DNA of 64,000 bases from Shewanella sp. 10N.286.48.A6 (GTDB taxonomy: Bacteria; Pseudomonadota; Gammaproteobacteria; Enterobacterales; Shewanellaceae): NCBI RefSeq assembly GCF_002873135.1, contig NZ_MCVI01000023.1, positions 5,450 to 69,449 on the forward strand. The letters run 5' to 3'. Position numbers and translations under genes: made by a program. How positions within the stretch are numbered: the stretch's first letter is position 1; the number at the start of each line of letters is the position of its first letter. Positions 18,519 to 28,670 of the stretch are shown here, piece after piece. A model generated the notes under the pieces. The model made no database searches. It was not told the DNA's origin and was given only the letters and a program-made list of their open reading frames with translations.

Positions 18519-19493
18519 ATGATTTGGAAGATCATTTCATCTGTAATAGTTTATTTATTGGCTGTGAATTTGGTTTTTGCGCAGCAAGATATTAGTTTTG
18601 ATGATTATTTAGACTCACTTAAAGATAAAGCTATCGCTGCGGGTATTTCCTCAAACACGATCGATGAACATTTCTCAAAAATCAAAGTGTTTAAAAGAGC
18701 CACAGTAAAGGGCTCTGAAACCAGTTTGAATCTAGAAAGTTACATACCTAAAAATGTACCTGAAATAACCGTCGTTACCGCAAGAGCTATGCTCAAAGAG
18801 CAACAAGACGCTATCGTTGCTATTGGCGATCGTTATGGTGTTCAGCCACGTTTTTTAGTTGCGCTATGGGGATTAACCTCAGAGTTTGGTGAGCAACAAG
18901 GTAATTTTCCGATTTTATCTGTCACCGCATCCAATGCTTATTCTGGCAATCGTGAGCAATTTTACATTGATGAATTTATTGCTGCTTTACGCATCATTGA
19001 ATCTAATGATGTTCAATACGAGCAATTAATCGGTTCATCAACTGGCGCTATGGGCCACCTACAATTAATGCCGTCACAGTACTTAGCTTTTTCGCAAGAT
19101 GGTAATGGCGATGGCAATAAAGATATTTGGAATAATCAGTACGATGCCTTTGCAACTGCAGCATCAATGCTGCAGGCATCCGGTTGGCGTAATGATGAAA
19201 CCTGGGGGCGTCAAGTTAGCTCAATTGAAGCATTAGCCGTGGAAGATACCGGTATAGACAATGCTAAAACGTTTAATGAATGGCAAGCGCTTGGTGTACG
19301 TCGCTATAACGGTAATGATTTGCCCAAGCGTGATGATATGCAAGTTGCTTTGTTAATGCCTGACGGTGAAAAAGGTCGCCAATATCTGGTGTATAATAAT
19401 TTCAAACTGCTTCAAAAATGGTCTAACAGCGAACATTTTTTATTAACTGTGACTTACCTTTCTGAACGAATCAAAAATCCGCCAATCAATTAG
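18519..19493 (+). CDS. Lytic murein transglycosylase, MltB-like (SLT_2 family)
   Basis: A 324-residue exported enzyme that cleaves peptidoglycan glycan strands with formation of 1,6-anhydro-muramic ends. The signal peptide is MIWKIISSVIVYLLAVNLVFA with cleavage near residue 21; there is no lipobox cysteine, so the protein is probably soluble in the periplasm. The catalytic Glu is likely Glu122 in LWGLTSEFGEQQG. GSSTGAMGHLQLMPSQYLAF and the DGNGDGNKDIWN loop are typical of MltB-type domains. It differs from MltB proper in lacking lipidation. It lies between ycgL and ycgN. Confidence 0.9.
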   Translation: MIWKIISSVIVYLLAVNLVFAQQDISFDDYLDSLKDKAIAAGISSNTIDEHFSKIKVFKRATVKGSETSLNLESYIPKNVPEITVVTARAMLKEQQDAIVAIGDRYGVQPRFLVALWGLTSEFGEQQGNFPILSVTASNAYSGNREQFYIDEFIAALRIIESNDVQYEQLIGSSTGAMGHLQLMPSQYLAFSQDGNGDGNKDIWNNQYDAFATAASMLQASGWRNDETWGRQVSSIEALAVEDTGIDNAKTFNEWQALGVRRYNGNDLPKRDDMQVALLMPDGEKGRQYLVYNNFKLLQKWSNSEHFLLTVTYLSERIKNPPIN

Positions 19494-19533
19494 TGGTACA
19501 ATAGCGGCAATGTTATTTTATTACTATTGAACT

Positions 19534-19974
19534 ATGTCTTTTTGGAATGAAAAAAAACTCGAAGAAATGAGTATCGTGCAGTGGGAATCACTGTGCGATG
19601 GTTGTGGAAAATGCTGCTTAAACAAATTAATCGATGATGAAACAGAAGAGTTGTATTACACCAATGCAGCTTGTCATTTGTTAGATGATGAATCTGGCGG
19701 TTGTCGACGTTATCCTGAACGCTTCAAATATGTTCCAGCTTGTACGGCCATTACTGCAGATAATGTAGCAGAATTAACATGGCTACCAGATTCTTGTGCT
19801 TATAAGCGTTTATACCAAGGCAAAACGCTTCCCAGCTGGCATCCTTTACTGACAGGTTCTAAAGAGGCCATGCATGAAGCTGGCATATCGGTGAAGGGTA
19901 AAACCATTAATGAAACCAAAGTACGTGAGCTAGAAGACTATATCGTACTTTGGCCATTAAAAGACGTTGAATAG
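19534..19974 (+). CDS. ycgN: YcgN family cysteine cluster protein
   Basis: A 146-residue UPF0260/YcgN family protein with a CxxCGxCC motif at CDGCGKCC near residue 22 and further cysteines in ACHLL, GGCRRYP, ACTAI and SCAYKR. These are thought to bind zinc or an iron-sulfur cluster; function is unknown. The sequence [21 protein letters not shown] is typical of the family start. It follows the transglycosylase by 40 bases. Association with ycgL and min genes is shared with E. coli. Confidence 0.92.
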   Translation: MSFWNEKKLEEMSIVQWESLCDGCGKCCLNKLIDDETEELYYTNAACHLLDDESGGCRRYPERFKYVPACTAITADNVAELTWLPDSCAYKRLYQGKTLPSWHPLLTGSKEAMHEAGISVKGKTINETKVRELEDYIVLWPLKDVE

Positions 19975-19981
19975 TCATTTT

Positions 19982-20491
19982 TTATTTAGCTGGTTTTACT
20001 GCAGGAATGATTATTACTGCCAGTACGACTAAATAAACGATAAAAGTGACAACCATCCATTGCGCCATGCTTACTGATAAGAATGTCCAAGGCGAGTCAC
20101 TGCACATGCCAGTAGGGGAAAACACTGCTGGGAGCCATTTATCCAGTGGCATCCATGTTGGAAATTCAGGGAAAAATGAGCAGGTGGAGAAAGGCGATGG
20201 GTCGACCTGTAGTTTATTAAGTTCAAGTGATAACTTTAATCCCCAGGCAGCACTGACTCCCCAAGCTCCGATAGCTATTATTCTGGTTAACCAGAATTTT
20301 GGTGCTATCAGCCCCACCATAGCGGCAATAATTAATCCTAAAACCGCCACTCTGACATAAATGCACATGACACATGGGGCTAAATTCATCACGTATTGGA
20401 AAAATAGCGCAGCAGCCTCTAGGCCAATTGCTGACATAAGTAATATTAACCAAGCGCTACGTGAACGAGTGAAACTCTGTAAACGATTCAA
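19982..20491 (-). CDS. dsbB: Disulfide bond formation protein DsbB
   Basis: A 169-residue inner-membrane protein with four membrane segments that reoxidises DsbA and passes electrons to ubiquinone. The two periplasmic cysteine pairs sit at C40/C43 (PCVMC) and C104/C130, the same spacing as E. coli DsbB. AAGGAG lies nine bases before the ATG. The dsbB-nhaB-fadR order is conserved with E. coli. A terminator lies between nhaB and dsbB, so dsbB should have its own promoter. Confidence 0.96.
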   Translation of the reverse strand: MNRLQSFTRSRSAWLILLMSAIGLEAAALFFQYVMNLAPCVMCIYVRVAVLGLIIAAMVGLIAPKFWLTRIIAIGAWGVSAAWGLKLSLELNKLQVDPSPFSTCSFFPEFPTWMPLDKWLPAVFSPTGMCSDSPWTFLSVSMAQWMVVTFIVYLVVLAVIIIPAVKPAK

Positions 20492-20544
20492 ATCAAACTC
20501 CTTTCGATCTTATATTTATTATTAGTATGAAAACTCAACGGGAT

Positions 20545-20574
20545 ATAAAAAAGCACCCTCATCAGAGGGTGCTT
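20545..20574 (-). terminator. Intrinsic terminator after nhaB
   Basis: Perfect 10-bp stem AAGCACCCTC (20551-20560) / GAGGGTGCTT (20565-20574) around ATCA. On the minus strand it is followed by about six U. Confidence 0.9.
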
Positions 20575-20601
20575 AATTGATAATGTTCAAATTATTAAAC
20601 A

Positions 20602-22188
20602 TTAATGCCCGCTTGCAGCGCCAATAACGTCTTTCGCAGTATGATGAATAATGATGTGACTATCATAAAAATACTGGGTCATATCGGTTAAGAAGCCAGA
20701 TTCAATAGTAACAACACCGACAATTGACAGTACAATCGTATAAGGCAGTGCCATCCAAACCATACGGCCATAGGACAGTCTTACTAATGGTGCTAAAGCA
20801 GAGGTCAGTAAGAATAAGAATGCAGCTTGACCGTTAGGGGTCGCAACAGAAGGCAGGTTAGTACCTGTGTTAATCGCCACAGCTAATAAATCAAATTGGT
20901 CACGGGTGATTTGGCCACTGATTAATGCTGCTTTTACTTCATTAATATAGACAGTACCCACAAACACGTTATCGCTCACCATCGACAATAAGCCATTAGC
21001 AATATAGAACACCACTAACTGGGCGTTACCTTCAAAGCTTAGTGCCCATTGAATAACAGGGGCGAATAAATGTTGATCAATAATCACACCAACCACGGCA
21101 AAAAATACCGCAAGTAAGGCTGTGAAAGGTAAGGCCTCTTCAAATGCTTTACCAATCGCATGTTCATCTGTCACGCCATTAAATGCCGTGGTTAAGATGA
21201 TAACGGATAAACCAATCAAACCAACAGAGGCTAAATGGAAGGCTAAACCTACGACCAACCAAATACCTACAAGAGCCTGAACAACCAGTTTCATCTTATC
21301 GGCAGTGGTTCTGTTTGCATCTTCATAGGCAGCATAATCGCTTAAAATTTTATGAACCGCATCTGGCAGTTGTGCGCCATAGCCAAACCATTTAAATTTT
21401 TCAACAATGAAGCAAGTGGCTACACCCGCGATTAATACTGGCATGGTAACAGGTGACATACGAATAAAGAATTCACCAAATTGCCAATGAGCTTGGGCTG
21501 CAATGATTAAGTTTTGTGGTTCACCGACCATAGTACAAACACCGCCAAGAGCAGTACCTACACCAGAGTGCATTAGTAAGTTTCTTAAGAAACCACGAAA
21601 AGCCTCTAACTCTTCATCGCATAACTGTTCACGATCTTCTTTAGTGTGGTCATGATCTGAACTAAAGTCTTTACCTGATGCCACCTTGTGATAAATCGAG
21701 TAGAAACCAACGGCTACAGCGATGATAACCGCGATAACTGTTAGGGCATCTAAAAAGGCCGACAGAAAAGCAGAAGCGGTACAAAACATCAATGAAACAA
21801 CAATTTTTGAACGTACTTTAGTGATCATTTTAGTGAATACAAAAAGTAGCAATTGCTTCATGAAGTAAATACCAGCAACCATGAAGATTAATAATAATAA
21901 TACTTCTAGGTTAGCTTCTATTTCATGTAGAACTTGTGTGGGGGAGGTCATGCCTATAATTACAGCTTGTATGGCGAGTAAGCCGCCAGGCTGTAATGGA
22001 TAGCATTTTAGTGCCATTGCAAGGGTAAAAATAAATTCTACTACCAGTACCCAACCTGCGATGAATGGGCTGACATAGAAAAATAATAATGGATTTATAA
22101 CGAGGAACAACAATATTGCATATTTATACCATCTTGGTGAATTACCCAAGAAGTTATGAAAAAATGCATTACCAGCAGTTGACGGCAT
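20602..22188 (-). CDS. nhaB: Na+/H+ antiporter NhaB
   Basis: A 528-residue integral membrane sodium/proton antiporter that exports Na+ in exchange for H+. It shows the NhaB N-terminus ([20 protein letters not shown]), about 10-12 membrane segments, and conserved polar segments in the membrane such as [26 protein letters not shown] and [17 protein letters not shown]. Na+ export is useful for a marine organism. The gene is divergent from fadR across a 445-base region and converges on nothing else; dsbB lies downstream in the same direction. Confidence 0.95.
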   Translation of the reverse strand: MPSTAGNAFFHNFLGNSPRWYKYAILLFLVINPLLFFYVSPFIAGWVLVVEFIFTLAMALKCYPLQPGGLLAIQAVIIGMTSPTQVLHEIEANLEVLLLLIFMVAGIYFMKQLLLFVFTKMITKVRSKIVVSLMFCTASAFLSAFLDALTVIAVIIAVAVGFYSIYHKVASGKDFSSDHDHTKEDREQLCDEELEAFRGFLRNLLMHSGVGTALGGVCTMVGEPQNLIIAAQAHWQFGEFFIRMSPVTMPVLIAGVATCFIVEKFKWFGYGAQLPDAVHKILSDYAAYEDANRTTADKMKLVVQALVGIWLVVGLAFHLASVGLIGLSVIILTTAFNGVTDEHAIGKAFEEALPFTALLAVFFAVVGVIIDQHLFAPVIQWALSFEGNAQLVVFYIANGLLSMVSDNVFVGTVYINEVKAALISGQITRDQFDLLAVAINTGTNLPSVATPNGQAAFLFLLTSALAPLVRLSYGRMVWMALPYTIVLSIVGVVTIESGFLTDMTQYFYDSHIIIHHTAKDVIGAASGH

Positions 22189-22633
22189 AATAGCCTCTCC
22201 AGTTGTGATTTTGTGATAGTGAAATTTACTGGAAGGAATTTCGTGACAAATAGAGCGACGTATTTACAGCTGACTTTGAATAAGACGAATTACATTGTTT
22301 CTAAACTATCTTGCTCAGTAAACAATTTTTCGTCATAGCCTTTTTTATCAGTCATTTAAACGCATTATATTTGTTAGTTTCAAAATTCGTTAGCTGTATC
22401 GCTAACTTACATCCTTTTGTTTGACGCGGTATTTTAGCGCAAACTTCATTGATTGTAATCCAAGAAAATCTATCATTCGACAAATAGCCAACGAATATAA
22501 CTGCTACGTCACAAACTTATCTGCGATTGGTGAAAAAGTAACCGGTAACAAGGTTAGATCTAGGCTTTAACTGCTATGTATGGTGTGTATTTATATTTCC
22601 TCTGGTATGATCTGTCTATTGGTTAACCACGGG
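22189..22633. other. nhaB-fadR divergent intergenic region
   Basis: About 445 bases without a gene, holding the divergent nhaB and fadR promoters. TATAAC at 22496-22501 is a possible -10 for fadR, with TTCGAC at 22476-22481 a poorly spaced -35. No hairpin or RNA gene stands out. Confidence 0.5.
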
Positions 22634-23365
22634 ATGTTAAAGTTGACAATTATCAATGCAAAGGGTCCTGCAAGTTTTGCAGAAAAATGGATTGTACGTT
22701 CCATCTGGGAAAATAAGTTTCCACCGGGGTCGATATTACCCGCAGAGCGTGAACTATCAGAATTAATTGGTGTAACAAGAACAACATTAAGAGAAGTGTT
22801 ACAACGATTAGCGCGTGATGGTTGGCTCAAAATTCAACATGGCAAACCAACCCAAGTGAATAATTTTTGGGAAACCTCTGGCTTAAATATTTTAGAAACT
22901 ATTGCTGATTTAAACCCTGAGGGATTCCCGTTATTGGTTGATCAGCTGCTTTCAGCGCGAGCCAATGTGAGTATTATTTATTTTCGCGGCGCCATTAGAA
23001 ATAACCCAGAAAAAGCTCAAGCGGTATTAGCAAAAATTCATCAGTTAGAAGACACTGCTGAAGCTTATGCTGATTATGATTATGAATTACATCATGCGTT
23101 AGCGTTTTCTTCAGGAAACCCGCTCTATGTTCTTATTCTTAATGGTTTCAAGGGATTGTATAGCAGAGTAGGTCGCTATTATTTCTCGAGTGAAGAGGCG
23201 CGAGCGATCTCACTAGATTTTTACAAAAAGCTTGAAGTTTTAGCCATTGAGCACAAATACAATGACGTTAATGGGTTGATGAAATCAAATGGCATTAACA
23301 GCGGCGTTATGTGGCAAAAGTTGCGTGATGATATGCCTGCAGAGATTGCTATCAGTAATAAATAA
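22634..23365 (+). CDS. fadR: Fatty acid metabolism regulator FadR
   Basis: A 243-residue GntR-family regulator. The N-terminal winged helix is highly conserved with E. coli FadR (FPPGSILPAERELSELIGVT, TTLREVLQRLARDGW), and the C-terminal acyl-CoA-binding domain shows LSSGNP-type and LILNGFKGLYSRVGRYYF segments. In gammaproteobacteria FadR activates unsaturated fatty-acid synthesis and represses or modulates beta-oxidation. I use ATG 22634; TTG at 22643 is possible, and further upstream starts do not align with family members. The ribosome site is weak. Confidence 0.93.
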   Translation: MLKLTIINAKGPASFAEKWIVRSIWENKFPPGSILPAERELSELIGVTRTTLREVLQRLARDGWLKIQHGKPTQVNNFWETSGLNILETIADLNPEGFPLLVDQLLSARANVSIIYFRGAIRNNPEKAQAVLAKIHQLEDTAEAYADYDYELHHALAFSSGNPLYVLILNGFKGLYSRVGRYYFSSEEARAISLDFYKKLEVLAIEHKYNDVNGLMKSNGINSGVMWQKLRDDMPAEIAISNK

Positions 23366-23382
23366 TAGCTAATTAATACAGT

Positions 23383-23412
23383 AAAAAACCAACCGCGAGG
23401 TTGGTTTTTTTA
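23383..23412. terminator. Terminator after fadR
   Basis: ACCAACC and GGTTGGT with flanking A-run and T-run form a stem around GCGA. It ends fadR on the plus strand and may also serve the convergent SpoVR-type gene. Confidence 0.85.
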
Positions 23413-23445
23413 TGGCTTAAGTTTAATGGAACTCAATAGCAGTGA

Positions 23446-25068
23446 TTACATGGTAGTCATCTTAGTTTCTGCTTTAGCTGGGGGGCATTGCGACAACTTA
23501 GTTACATTACCAGACTCTTCAAGTTGCTCAATGCTGACATCAAAGCCCCATAAACGGTGTAAATGCTTTAGCACTTCTTCGTGGCTGTGGCTCAGTGGAA
23601 TACGTTTATTGGGGATGTAGCGTAATGTTAATGATCGATCACCATTAACTTTTACTTGTTGCACTTGGATATTTGGCTCTAGATTTGACAAGTTATATTG
23701 CTGTGATAATTTTTCTCTGATTAAGTGGTAACCACTATCATCATGAATAGCTGAAATAGATAAACGGTTACAACTATCATCATCTAACACACTAAAGAGC
23801 TTAAAATCTCGCATAACTTTTGGCGACAGGTATTGGCTTATAAAGCTTTCGTCTTTAAAGTTTTCCATTGCAAATGTAACCGTCGTTAACCAGTCGCTTC
23901 CGGCTATCTCAGGAAACCAACGTTTGTCTTCTTCAGTAGGGTGCTCACATATACGCCTGATATCAACAAACATGTTAAAGCCCAAAGCATAGGGGTTTAT
24001 GCCACTATAATGTGGGCTATTGTAAGCTGGCTGAGCGACCACAGCAGTATGACTTTGTAGAAACTCCAACATAAATCTATCTGTCACAGTGCCTTGATCA
24101 AACATATGATTCAAAATGGTGTAATGCCAAAAGGTGGCCCAACCTTCGTTCATTACTTGGGTTTGTTTTTGCGGATAAAAATATTGCGCCATTTTCCGCA
24201 CAATTCGAACGATTTCACGTTGCCAAGGTTCAAGTAATGGGGCGTTCTTTTCGATAAAATATAAGATATTTTCCTGTGGTTCTTCAGGAAATTTAATTTC
24301 ATTTTCCGCTTTTATGTTATCAGGGTTAACTGGTACGGTTCGCCACAGGTCGTTAACCTGACTCTGTAAGTAACTCTCACGGTCTTTTTGGCGCATTTTT
24401 TCTTCTTTAAACGATATTTCAGCAGGGCGTTTATAACGGTCAACACCATAATTCATTAATGCGTGACAAGAGTCGAGGGTTAGCTCAACTTGCTCAACAC
24501 CGTAAGTTAATTCGCATTCTCGGATGTAGTTTTTAGCAAACACCAAGTAATCAATAATCGAGCTAGCATCGGTCCATGTTTTAAATAAGTAATTATTTTT
24601 AAAGAAACTATTATGGCCAAAACAGGCGTGAGCCATCACAAGGGCTTGCATGGTAATGGTATTTTCTTCCATTAGATAAGCAATACACGGATCGGAATTA
24701 ATCACAATTTCGTAGGCTAATCCCATTTGACCGCGACGGTAACCTTGCTCCGTTTCAATAAAACGTTTGCCAAATGACCAATGGGTGTAACCAATAGGCA
24801 TACCGATACCTGCATAGGCATCCATCATTTGTTCTGCGGTGATCACTTCAATTTGATTGGGATAACTTTCTAATTTGTAAAAAGCCGCTACTTTTTCAAT
24901 TTCTGCCATGTAGGTTTCGAGTAGGTCAAAGGTCCAATCAGGGCCATCATCTAAAGGCTGTTTACCATGGGCTTTAGGCTGTGATTTTTCGGCAATATTG
25001 GCTGATTGTGCCGTGTTTTGTAGCTCTTCAATGCCAGCACTTTTGTCGTCAGTAGTCGGTTTTGTCAT
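23446..25068 (-). CDS. ycgB: SpoVR family protein (YcgB-like)
   Basis: A 540-residue SpoVR-family protein, 3' gene of the PrkA operon. Family motifs visible include GWATFWHYTILNHMFDQG, FNMFVDIRRICEHPTEEDK and HACFGHNSFFKNNYLF. The biochemical role is not established; in Bacillus SpoVR affects spore cortex, and in E. coli YcgB is induced by RpoS in stationary phase. The first 35 residues are low-complexity and unlike the rest. AAGGAG precedes the ATG. It is nine bases after the YeaH gene. Confidence 0.93.
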   Translation of the reverse strand: MTKPTTDDKSAGIEELQNTAQSANIAEKSQPKAHGKQPLDDGPDWTFDLLETYMAEIEKVAAFYKLESYPNQIEVITAEQMMDAYAGIGMPIGYTHWSFGKRFIETEQGYRRGQMGLAYEIVINSDPCIAYLMEENTITMQALVMAHACFGHNSFFKNNYLFKTWTDASSIIDYLVFAKNYIRECELTYGVEQVELTLDSCHALMNYGVDRYKRPAEISFKEEKMRQKDRESYLQSQVNDLWRTVPVNPDNIKAENEIKFPEEPQENILYFIEKNAPLLEPWQREIVRIVRKMAQYFYPQKQTQVMNEGWATFWHYTILNHMFDQGTVTDRFMLEFLQSHTAVVAQPAYNSPHYSGINPYALGFNMFVDIRRICEHPTEEDKRWFPEIAGSDWLTTVTFAMENFKDESFISQYLSPKVMRDFKLFSVLDDDSCNRLSISAIHDDSGYHLIREKLSQQYNLSNLEPNIQVQQVKVNGDRSLTLRYIPNKRIPLSHSHEEVLKHLHRLWGFDVSIEQLEESGNVTKLSQCPPAKAETKMTTM

Positions 25069-25077
25069 TGTGACTCC

Positions 25078-26349
25078 TTAGCTAGGCTGCTTTTTGAATA
25101 ATTCACGGAACACTGGATAAATATCGTCTACTTCTTTGATGTGTTGTACGGCGATATTGCCAAATTGTGCTTGTAAGGTTTCATATTCACGCCAAAGCGT
25201 TTGATGCGCTCTACGGGTTATTTCGATGTAACTAAAATAGCGAGATACCGGTAATATTTTCTCAGCAAGGAGTTGCCTACAAGCTGGTGAGTCATCAGCC
25301 CAATTATCGCCATCAGAGGCTTGTGCGGCATAAATATTCCACTCATCAGCAGGGTAACGTTTTTGCTGAATTTCATGCATTAAATTTAAGGCACTAGAAA
25401 CAATGGTACCGCCTGTTTCTTGTGAGTAGAAAAATTCATGTTCGTCTACTTCTTTTGCTTGGGTGTGATGCCGGATGTAGACCACTTCAAGATTTTTATA
25501 GGTCTGGGTTAAAAATAAATACAGTAAAATATAAAATCGTTTTGCCATATCTTTGGTGGCTTGATCCATTGAACCTGAAACATCCATTAGGCAAAACATG
25601 ACTGCTTGGCTAGATGGTTTTTCACGTTTGGAAAAATTATTAAAACGTAAATCGAAACTGTCTATAAAAGGCACGCTATCGATACGCTTTTTAAGATCTT
25701 CAATTTGCTGTTTTAAATCCATGATCAACTCAGCTTGGGTGCCGGGGGTATTTTCAAGCTCGTGAAGCTGCTTAATAAGCTCGGCGAGTAATTTCTTTTT
25801 ACCTGCAGTCATGGCAATGCGTCTAGCCAATGAAGATCGCAGTGAGCGGACAATATTGATATTGGCTGGTACGCCGACATTAGTGTAACCAGCGCGGTAT
25901 GTTTCAAACTCAACCATTTGCTTGGCGTTAGTTTGCTGTAAATCCGGTAACGCCAAATCTTCAAATAACAGCTCTAAATATTCATCATTTGAGATTTCAA
26001 ACAAGAATTCATCTTTACCTTCGCCGCTATTAGAGGCTTCACCTTCGCCACTACCTTGTCCGGCTGCGCCGCCTTTGGGGCGCTCAATTTGATCACCTTT
26101 ATTAAACTGATCGTTACCTGGGTGGACACGCTCTCTCACACCGCCTTGTCCTTGATGAAATGTCGGTTCGCTGATGTCACGTGTTGGGATACTGATTTTC
26201 TCGCCTTTATCGATATCAGTAACACTTCTTCTGGTTACGGCTTCACTGACTGATTTTTTGATTTGCTTTTTGTAGCGTTCAATAAAACGTTGCCTGTTGA
26301 CGGTACTTTTACCTTTTGCATTGAGGCGTCTATCAATAAAATTTGCCAT
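25078..26349 (-). CDS. yeaH: YeaH/YhbH family protein (DUF444)
   Basis: A 423-residue DUF444 protein with a C-terminal von Willebrand A-like domain: [16 protein letters not shown] near residue 255 carries a DxSxS MIDAS motif. A glycine-rich acidic linker ([20 protein letters not shown]) separates an N-terminal basic region from the rest. It is the usual partner of PrkA in stress-survival operons. The ATG at 26349 has AGGAG six bases upstream; a TTG two codons earlier is less likely. Function of the family is unresolved beyond co-operation with the kinase. Confidence 0.93.
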   Translation of the reverse strand: MANFIDRRLNAKGKSTVNRQRFIERYKKQIKKSVSEAVTRRSVTDIDKGEKISIPTRDISEPTFHQGQGGVRERVHPGNDQFNKGDQIERPKGGAAGQGSGEGEASNSGEGKDEFLFEISNDEYLELLFEDLALPDLQQTNAKQMVEFETYRAGYTNVGVPANINIVRSLRSSLARRIAMTAGKKKLLAELIKQLHELENTPGTQAELIMDLKQQIEDLKKRIDSVPFIDSFDLRFNNFSKREKPSSQAVMFCLMDVSGSMDQATKDMAKRFYILLYLFLTQTYKNLEVVYIRHHTQAKEVDEHEFFYSQETGGTIVSSALNLMHEIQQKRYPADEWNIYAAQASDGDNWADDSPACRQLLAEKILPVSRYFSYIEITRRAHQTLWREYETLQAQFGNIAVQHIKEVDDIYPVFRELFKKQPS

Positions 26350-26419
26350 ACACAACTCCTAATGGACTTTGCCCTTAACGGTTTTTAGCGCATAAAGGTA
26401 AGGGCAAAGTTAGCAATAC

Positions 26420-28354
26420 TTATGACGATTTACGTACCCTCAAGTACCACTCTGAAAGTAATCTGACTTGTTTTTGGGTATAGCCTTTTTCCATCATGCG
26501 ATTGATAAAGTCATCGTGTTTACGTTGATCATCTGCTGAGGTTTTCGCGTTAAAAGAAATAACCGGTAATAAATCTTCGGTATTGGAGAACATTTTTTTC
26601 TCAATCACCACTCTGAGCTTTTCGTAACTGGTCCACAGTGGATTATTACCGTCATTATTGGCTCTAGCACGTAATACAAAGTTGACGATCTCATTACGAA
26701 AATCCTTAGGGTTACTGATACCAGCTGGTTTTTCGATTTTTTCTAATTCAGCATTTAGCGCTGAGCGGTCAAATAATTGGCCAGTTTCTGGATCTCTAAA
26801 CTCCTGATCTTGAATCCAAAAGTCTGCATAAGTGACGTATCTATCAAAGATGTTCTGACCATATTCTGAATAAGACTCTAAGTATGCGGTTTGGATTTCT
26901 TTACCGATAAATTCAACATACTTAGGAATGAGATAACCTTTTAAAAACTCGAGGTACTTTTCACTTAACTCTGCAGGGAATTGTTCCTGTTCGATTTGCT
27001 TTTCAAGTACATAAAATAGATGTACTGGGTTTGCAGCAATTTCAGTATCGTCAAAGTTAAACACTCTAGATAATATCTTGAATGCAAAACGAGTTGATAA
27101 CCCCTGCATTCCTTCATCGACACCGGCATAATCACGATACTCTTGGTACGACTTGGCTTTAGGGTCAGTATCTTTTAACGTTTCACCATTGTAGACGCGC
27201 ATTTTTGAGTAAATAGAGGAGTTCTCAGGTACTTTTAAGCGTGACAGAATACTGAACTGAGCTAAAGTTTCTAGGGTGCCAGGGGCACAAGGCGCTTTGG
27301 ATAGTTCTGAGTTTGACAGTAATTTTTGATAAATTTCCATCTCTTCAGAGACCCGTAAACAGTAGGGCACTTTTACGATGTAAACTCGGTCTAAAAATGC
27401 CTCATTGTTTTTATTATTTCTAAAAGTGGTCCACTCAGACTCATTGGAGTGAGCTAAAATCATACCGTTATATGGCAAGGCAGATAAGCCCTCTGTACCG
27501 TTGTAATTACCTTCTTGTGTGGCTGTAAGCAGTGGATGCAACACCTTAATTGGAGCCTTAAACATTTCCACAAACTCCATCACCCCTTGGTTCGCACGGC
27601 ATAATGCGCCCGAGTAGGCATAAGCGTCAGCGTCATCTTGTGAAAAATGCTCTAACTGACGAATATCAACTTTACCCACCAATGCTGAAATATCTTGGTT
27701 ATTCTCATCACCGGGTTCGGTTTTAGCGATAGCGGTTTGATCTAAGATCGAAGGGTAAACCTTAACTACTTTAAATTTAGTAATGTCCCCACCAAATTCA
27801 TGTAAACGTTTTACTGCCCATGGTGACATGATTGTTTTAATATAACGTGGTGGAATCGCATACTCGTTAGTTAGCAGCTCAGCATCTTCATCGGGATCAA
27901 ATAAGCATAAAGGGTGATCGTTAACGGGGCTGCGAACGCCATTGGCACTTAAGATATAAATAGGCACCTTTTGCATTAAGGCTTTGAGTTTTTCTGCTAA
28001 TGATGATTTACCACCACCTACTGGTCCTAACAGATAGAGGATTTGTTTTGATTCCTCTAGACCTTGGGCAGAATGTTTAAGGTAAGAGACAATTTGTTCA
28101 ATGGACTCTTCCATGCCATAAAAATCAGTAAAGCTTGGATAGTAAGAAATTAATCTATTTGAAAAAATTCTACTGAGTTTAGGATCTTTTGAAGTATCGA
28201 TGGTTTTAGATTCACCGATGGCCATTAACATCCGTTCGGCCGCCGACACATAAGCACTTCTGTCTTCCTTACAGATTTCAAGAAACTGCTGCAGTGAGTA
28301 TTCTTCGTCTAGTTTTTGCTCATAACGTTGTTGGTAATGTTCGAATATGCCCAT
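26420..28354 (-). CDS. yeaG: PrkA family serine protein kinase (YeaG)
   Basis: A 644-residue AAA+-like PrkA kinase. Walker A is GPVGGGKS at 110-117; family segments include HSNESEWTTFRNNKNNEAFLDR, LSRVFNFDDTEIAANPVHLF and the C-terminal helical domain. In enterobacteria YeaG acts with YeaH under RpoS control during nitrogen starvation and stationary phase. The operon order prkA-yeaH-spoVR joins genes that are split in E. coli (yeaGH and ycgB). GGGG-rich sequence precedes the ATG. Regulation by a stationary-phase sigma factor is likely but not visible. Confidence 0.94.
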   Translation of the reverse strand: MGIFEHYQQRYEQKLDEEYSLQQFLEICKEDRSAYVSAAERMLMAIGESKTIDTSKDPKLSRIFSNRLISYYPSFTDFYGMEESIEQIVSYLKHSAQGLEESKQILYLLGPVGGGKSSLAEKLKALMQKVPIYILSANGVRSPVNDHPLCLFDPDEDAELLTNEYAIPPRYIKTIMSPWAVKRLHEFGGDITKFKVVKVYPSILDQTAIAKTEPGDENNQDISALVGKVDIRQLEHFSQDDADAYAYSGALCRANQGVMEFVEMFKAPIKVLHPLLTATQEGNYNGTEGLSALPYNGMILAHSNESEWTTFRNNKNNEAFLDRVYIVKVPYCLRVSEEMEIYQKLLSNSELSKAPCAPGTLETLAQFSILSRLKVPENSSIYSKMRVYNGETLKDTDPKAKSYQEYRDYAGVDEGMQGLSTRFAFKILSRVFNFDDTEIAANPVHLFYVLEKQIEQEQFPAELSEKYLEFLKGYLIPKYVEFIGKEIQTAYLESYSEYGQNIFDRYVTYADFWIQDQEFRDPETGQLFDRSALNAELEKIEKPAGISNPKDFRNEIVNFVLRARANNDGNNPLWTSYEKLRVVIEKKMFSNTEDLLPVISFNAKTSADDQRKHDDFINRMMEKGYTQKQVRLLSEWYLRVRKSS

Positions 28355-28670
28355 AAGAAACCCCTTTAAACTAAGGTGAAAGTACTTGAGTGACAGCGCA
28401 TTTATGGTGTTAAGCCGATTTTAATTTAAACAAAATAGTAGTGCTTTTTAATGGCCGTTAGATAAAGTCTAGGTCAGGGATTTGAGATTAGCGAATAGGG
28501 AATTGTAAAAAATTCTAATAAAAACAAAGATAAAACGTTGCAAATGCAACTGTTGCAAATGTAGTTGGTCGGTTTGAGCAGTAACGATAAAACAGAAACA
28601 CTAAACATGAACCAATAAAAAAGGAGCTAATTAGCTCCTTTTATTCATCTCATTGTAAACTTGTTAGCAT
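28355..28670. other. prkA-sodB intergenic region
   Basis: About 316 bases. It holds the leftward prkA promoter and, at its right end, the sodB terminator. At 28536-28560 the sequence contains GTTGCAAATGCAAC, an inverted repeat, followed by a direct copy GTTGCAAAT. Its role is unknown. Confidence 0.5.
28616..28641 (-). terminator. Intrinsic terminator after sodB
   Basis: AAGGAGCTAATTAGCTCCTT (28621-28640) is a perfect palindrome, with an A-run on its left that gives a U-tail on the minus strand. Confidence 0.88.

Noticed and set aside
22580..22633. Upstream start of fadR
   Set aside because: Extra residues do not match the FadR family and no ribosome site is seen.
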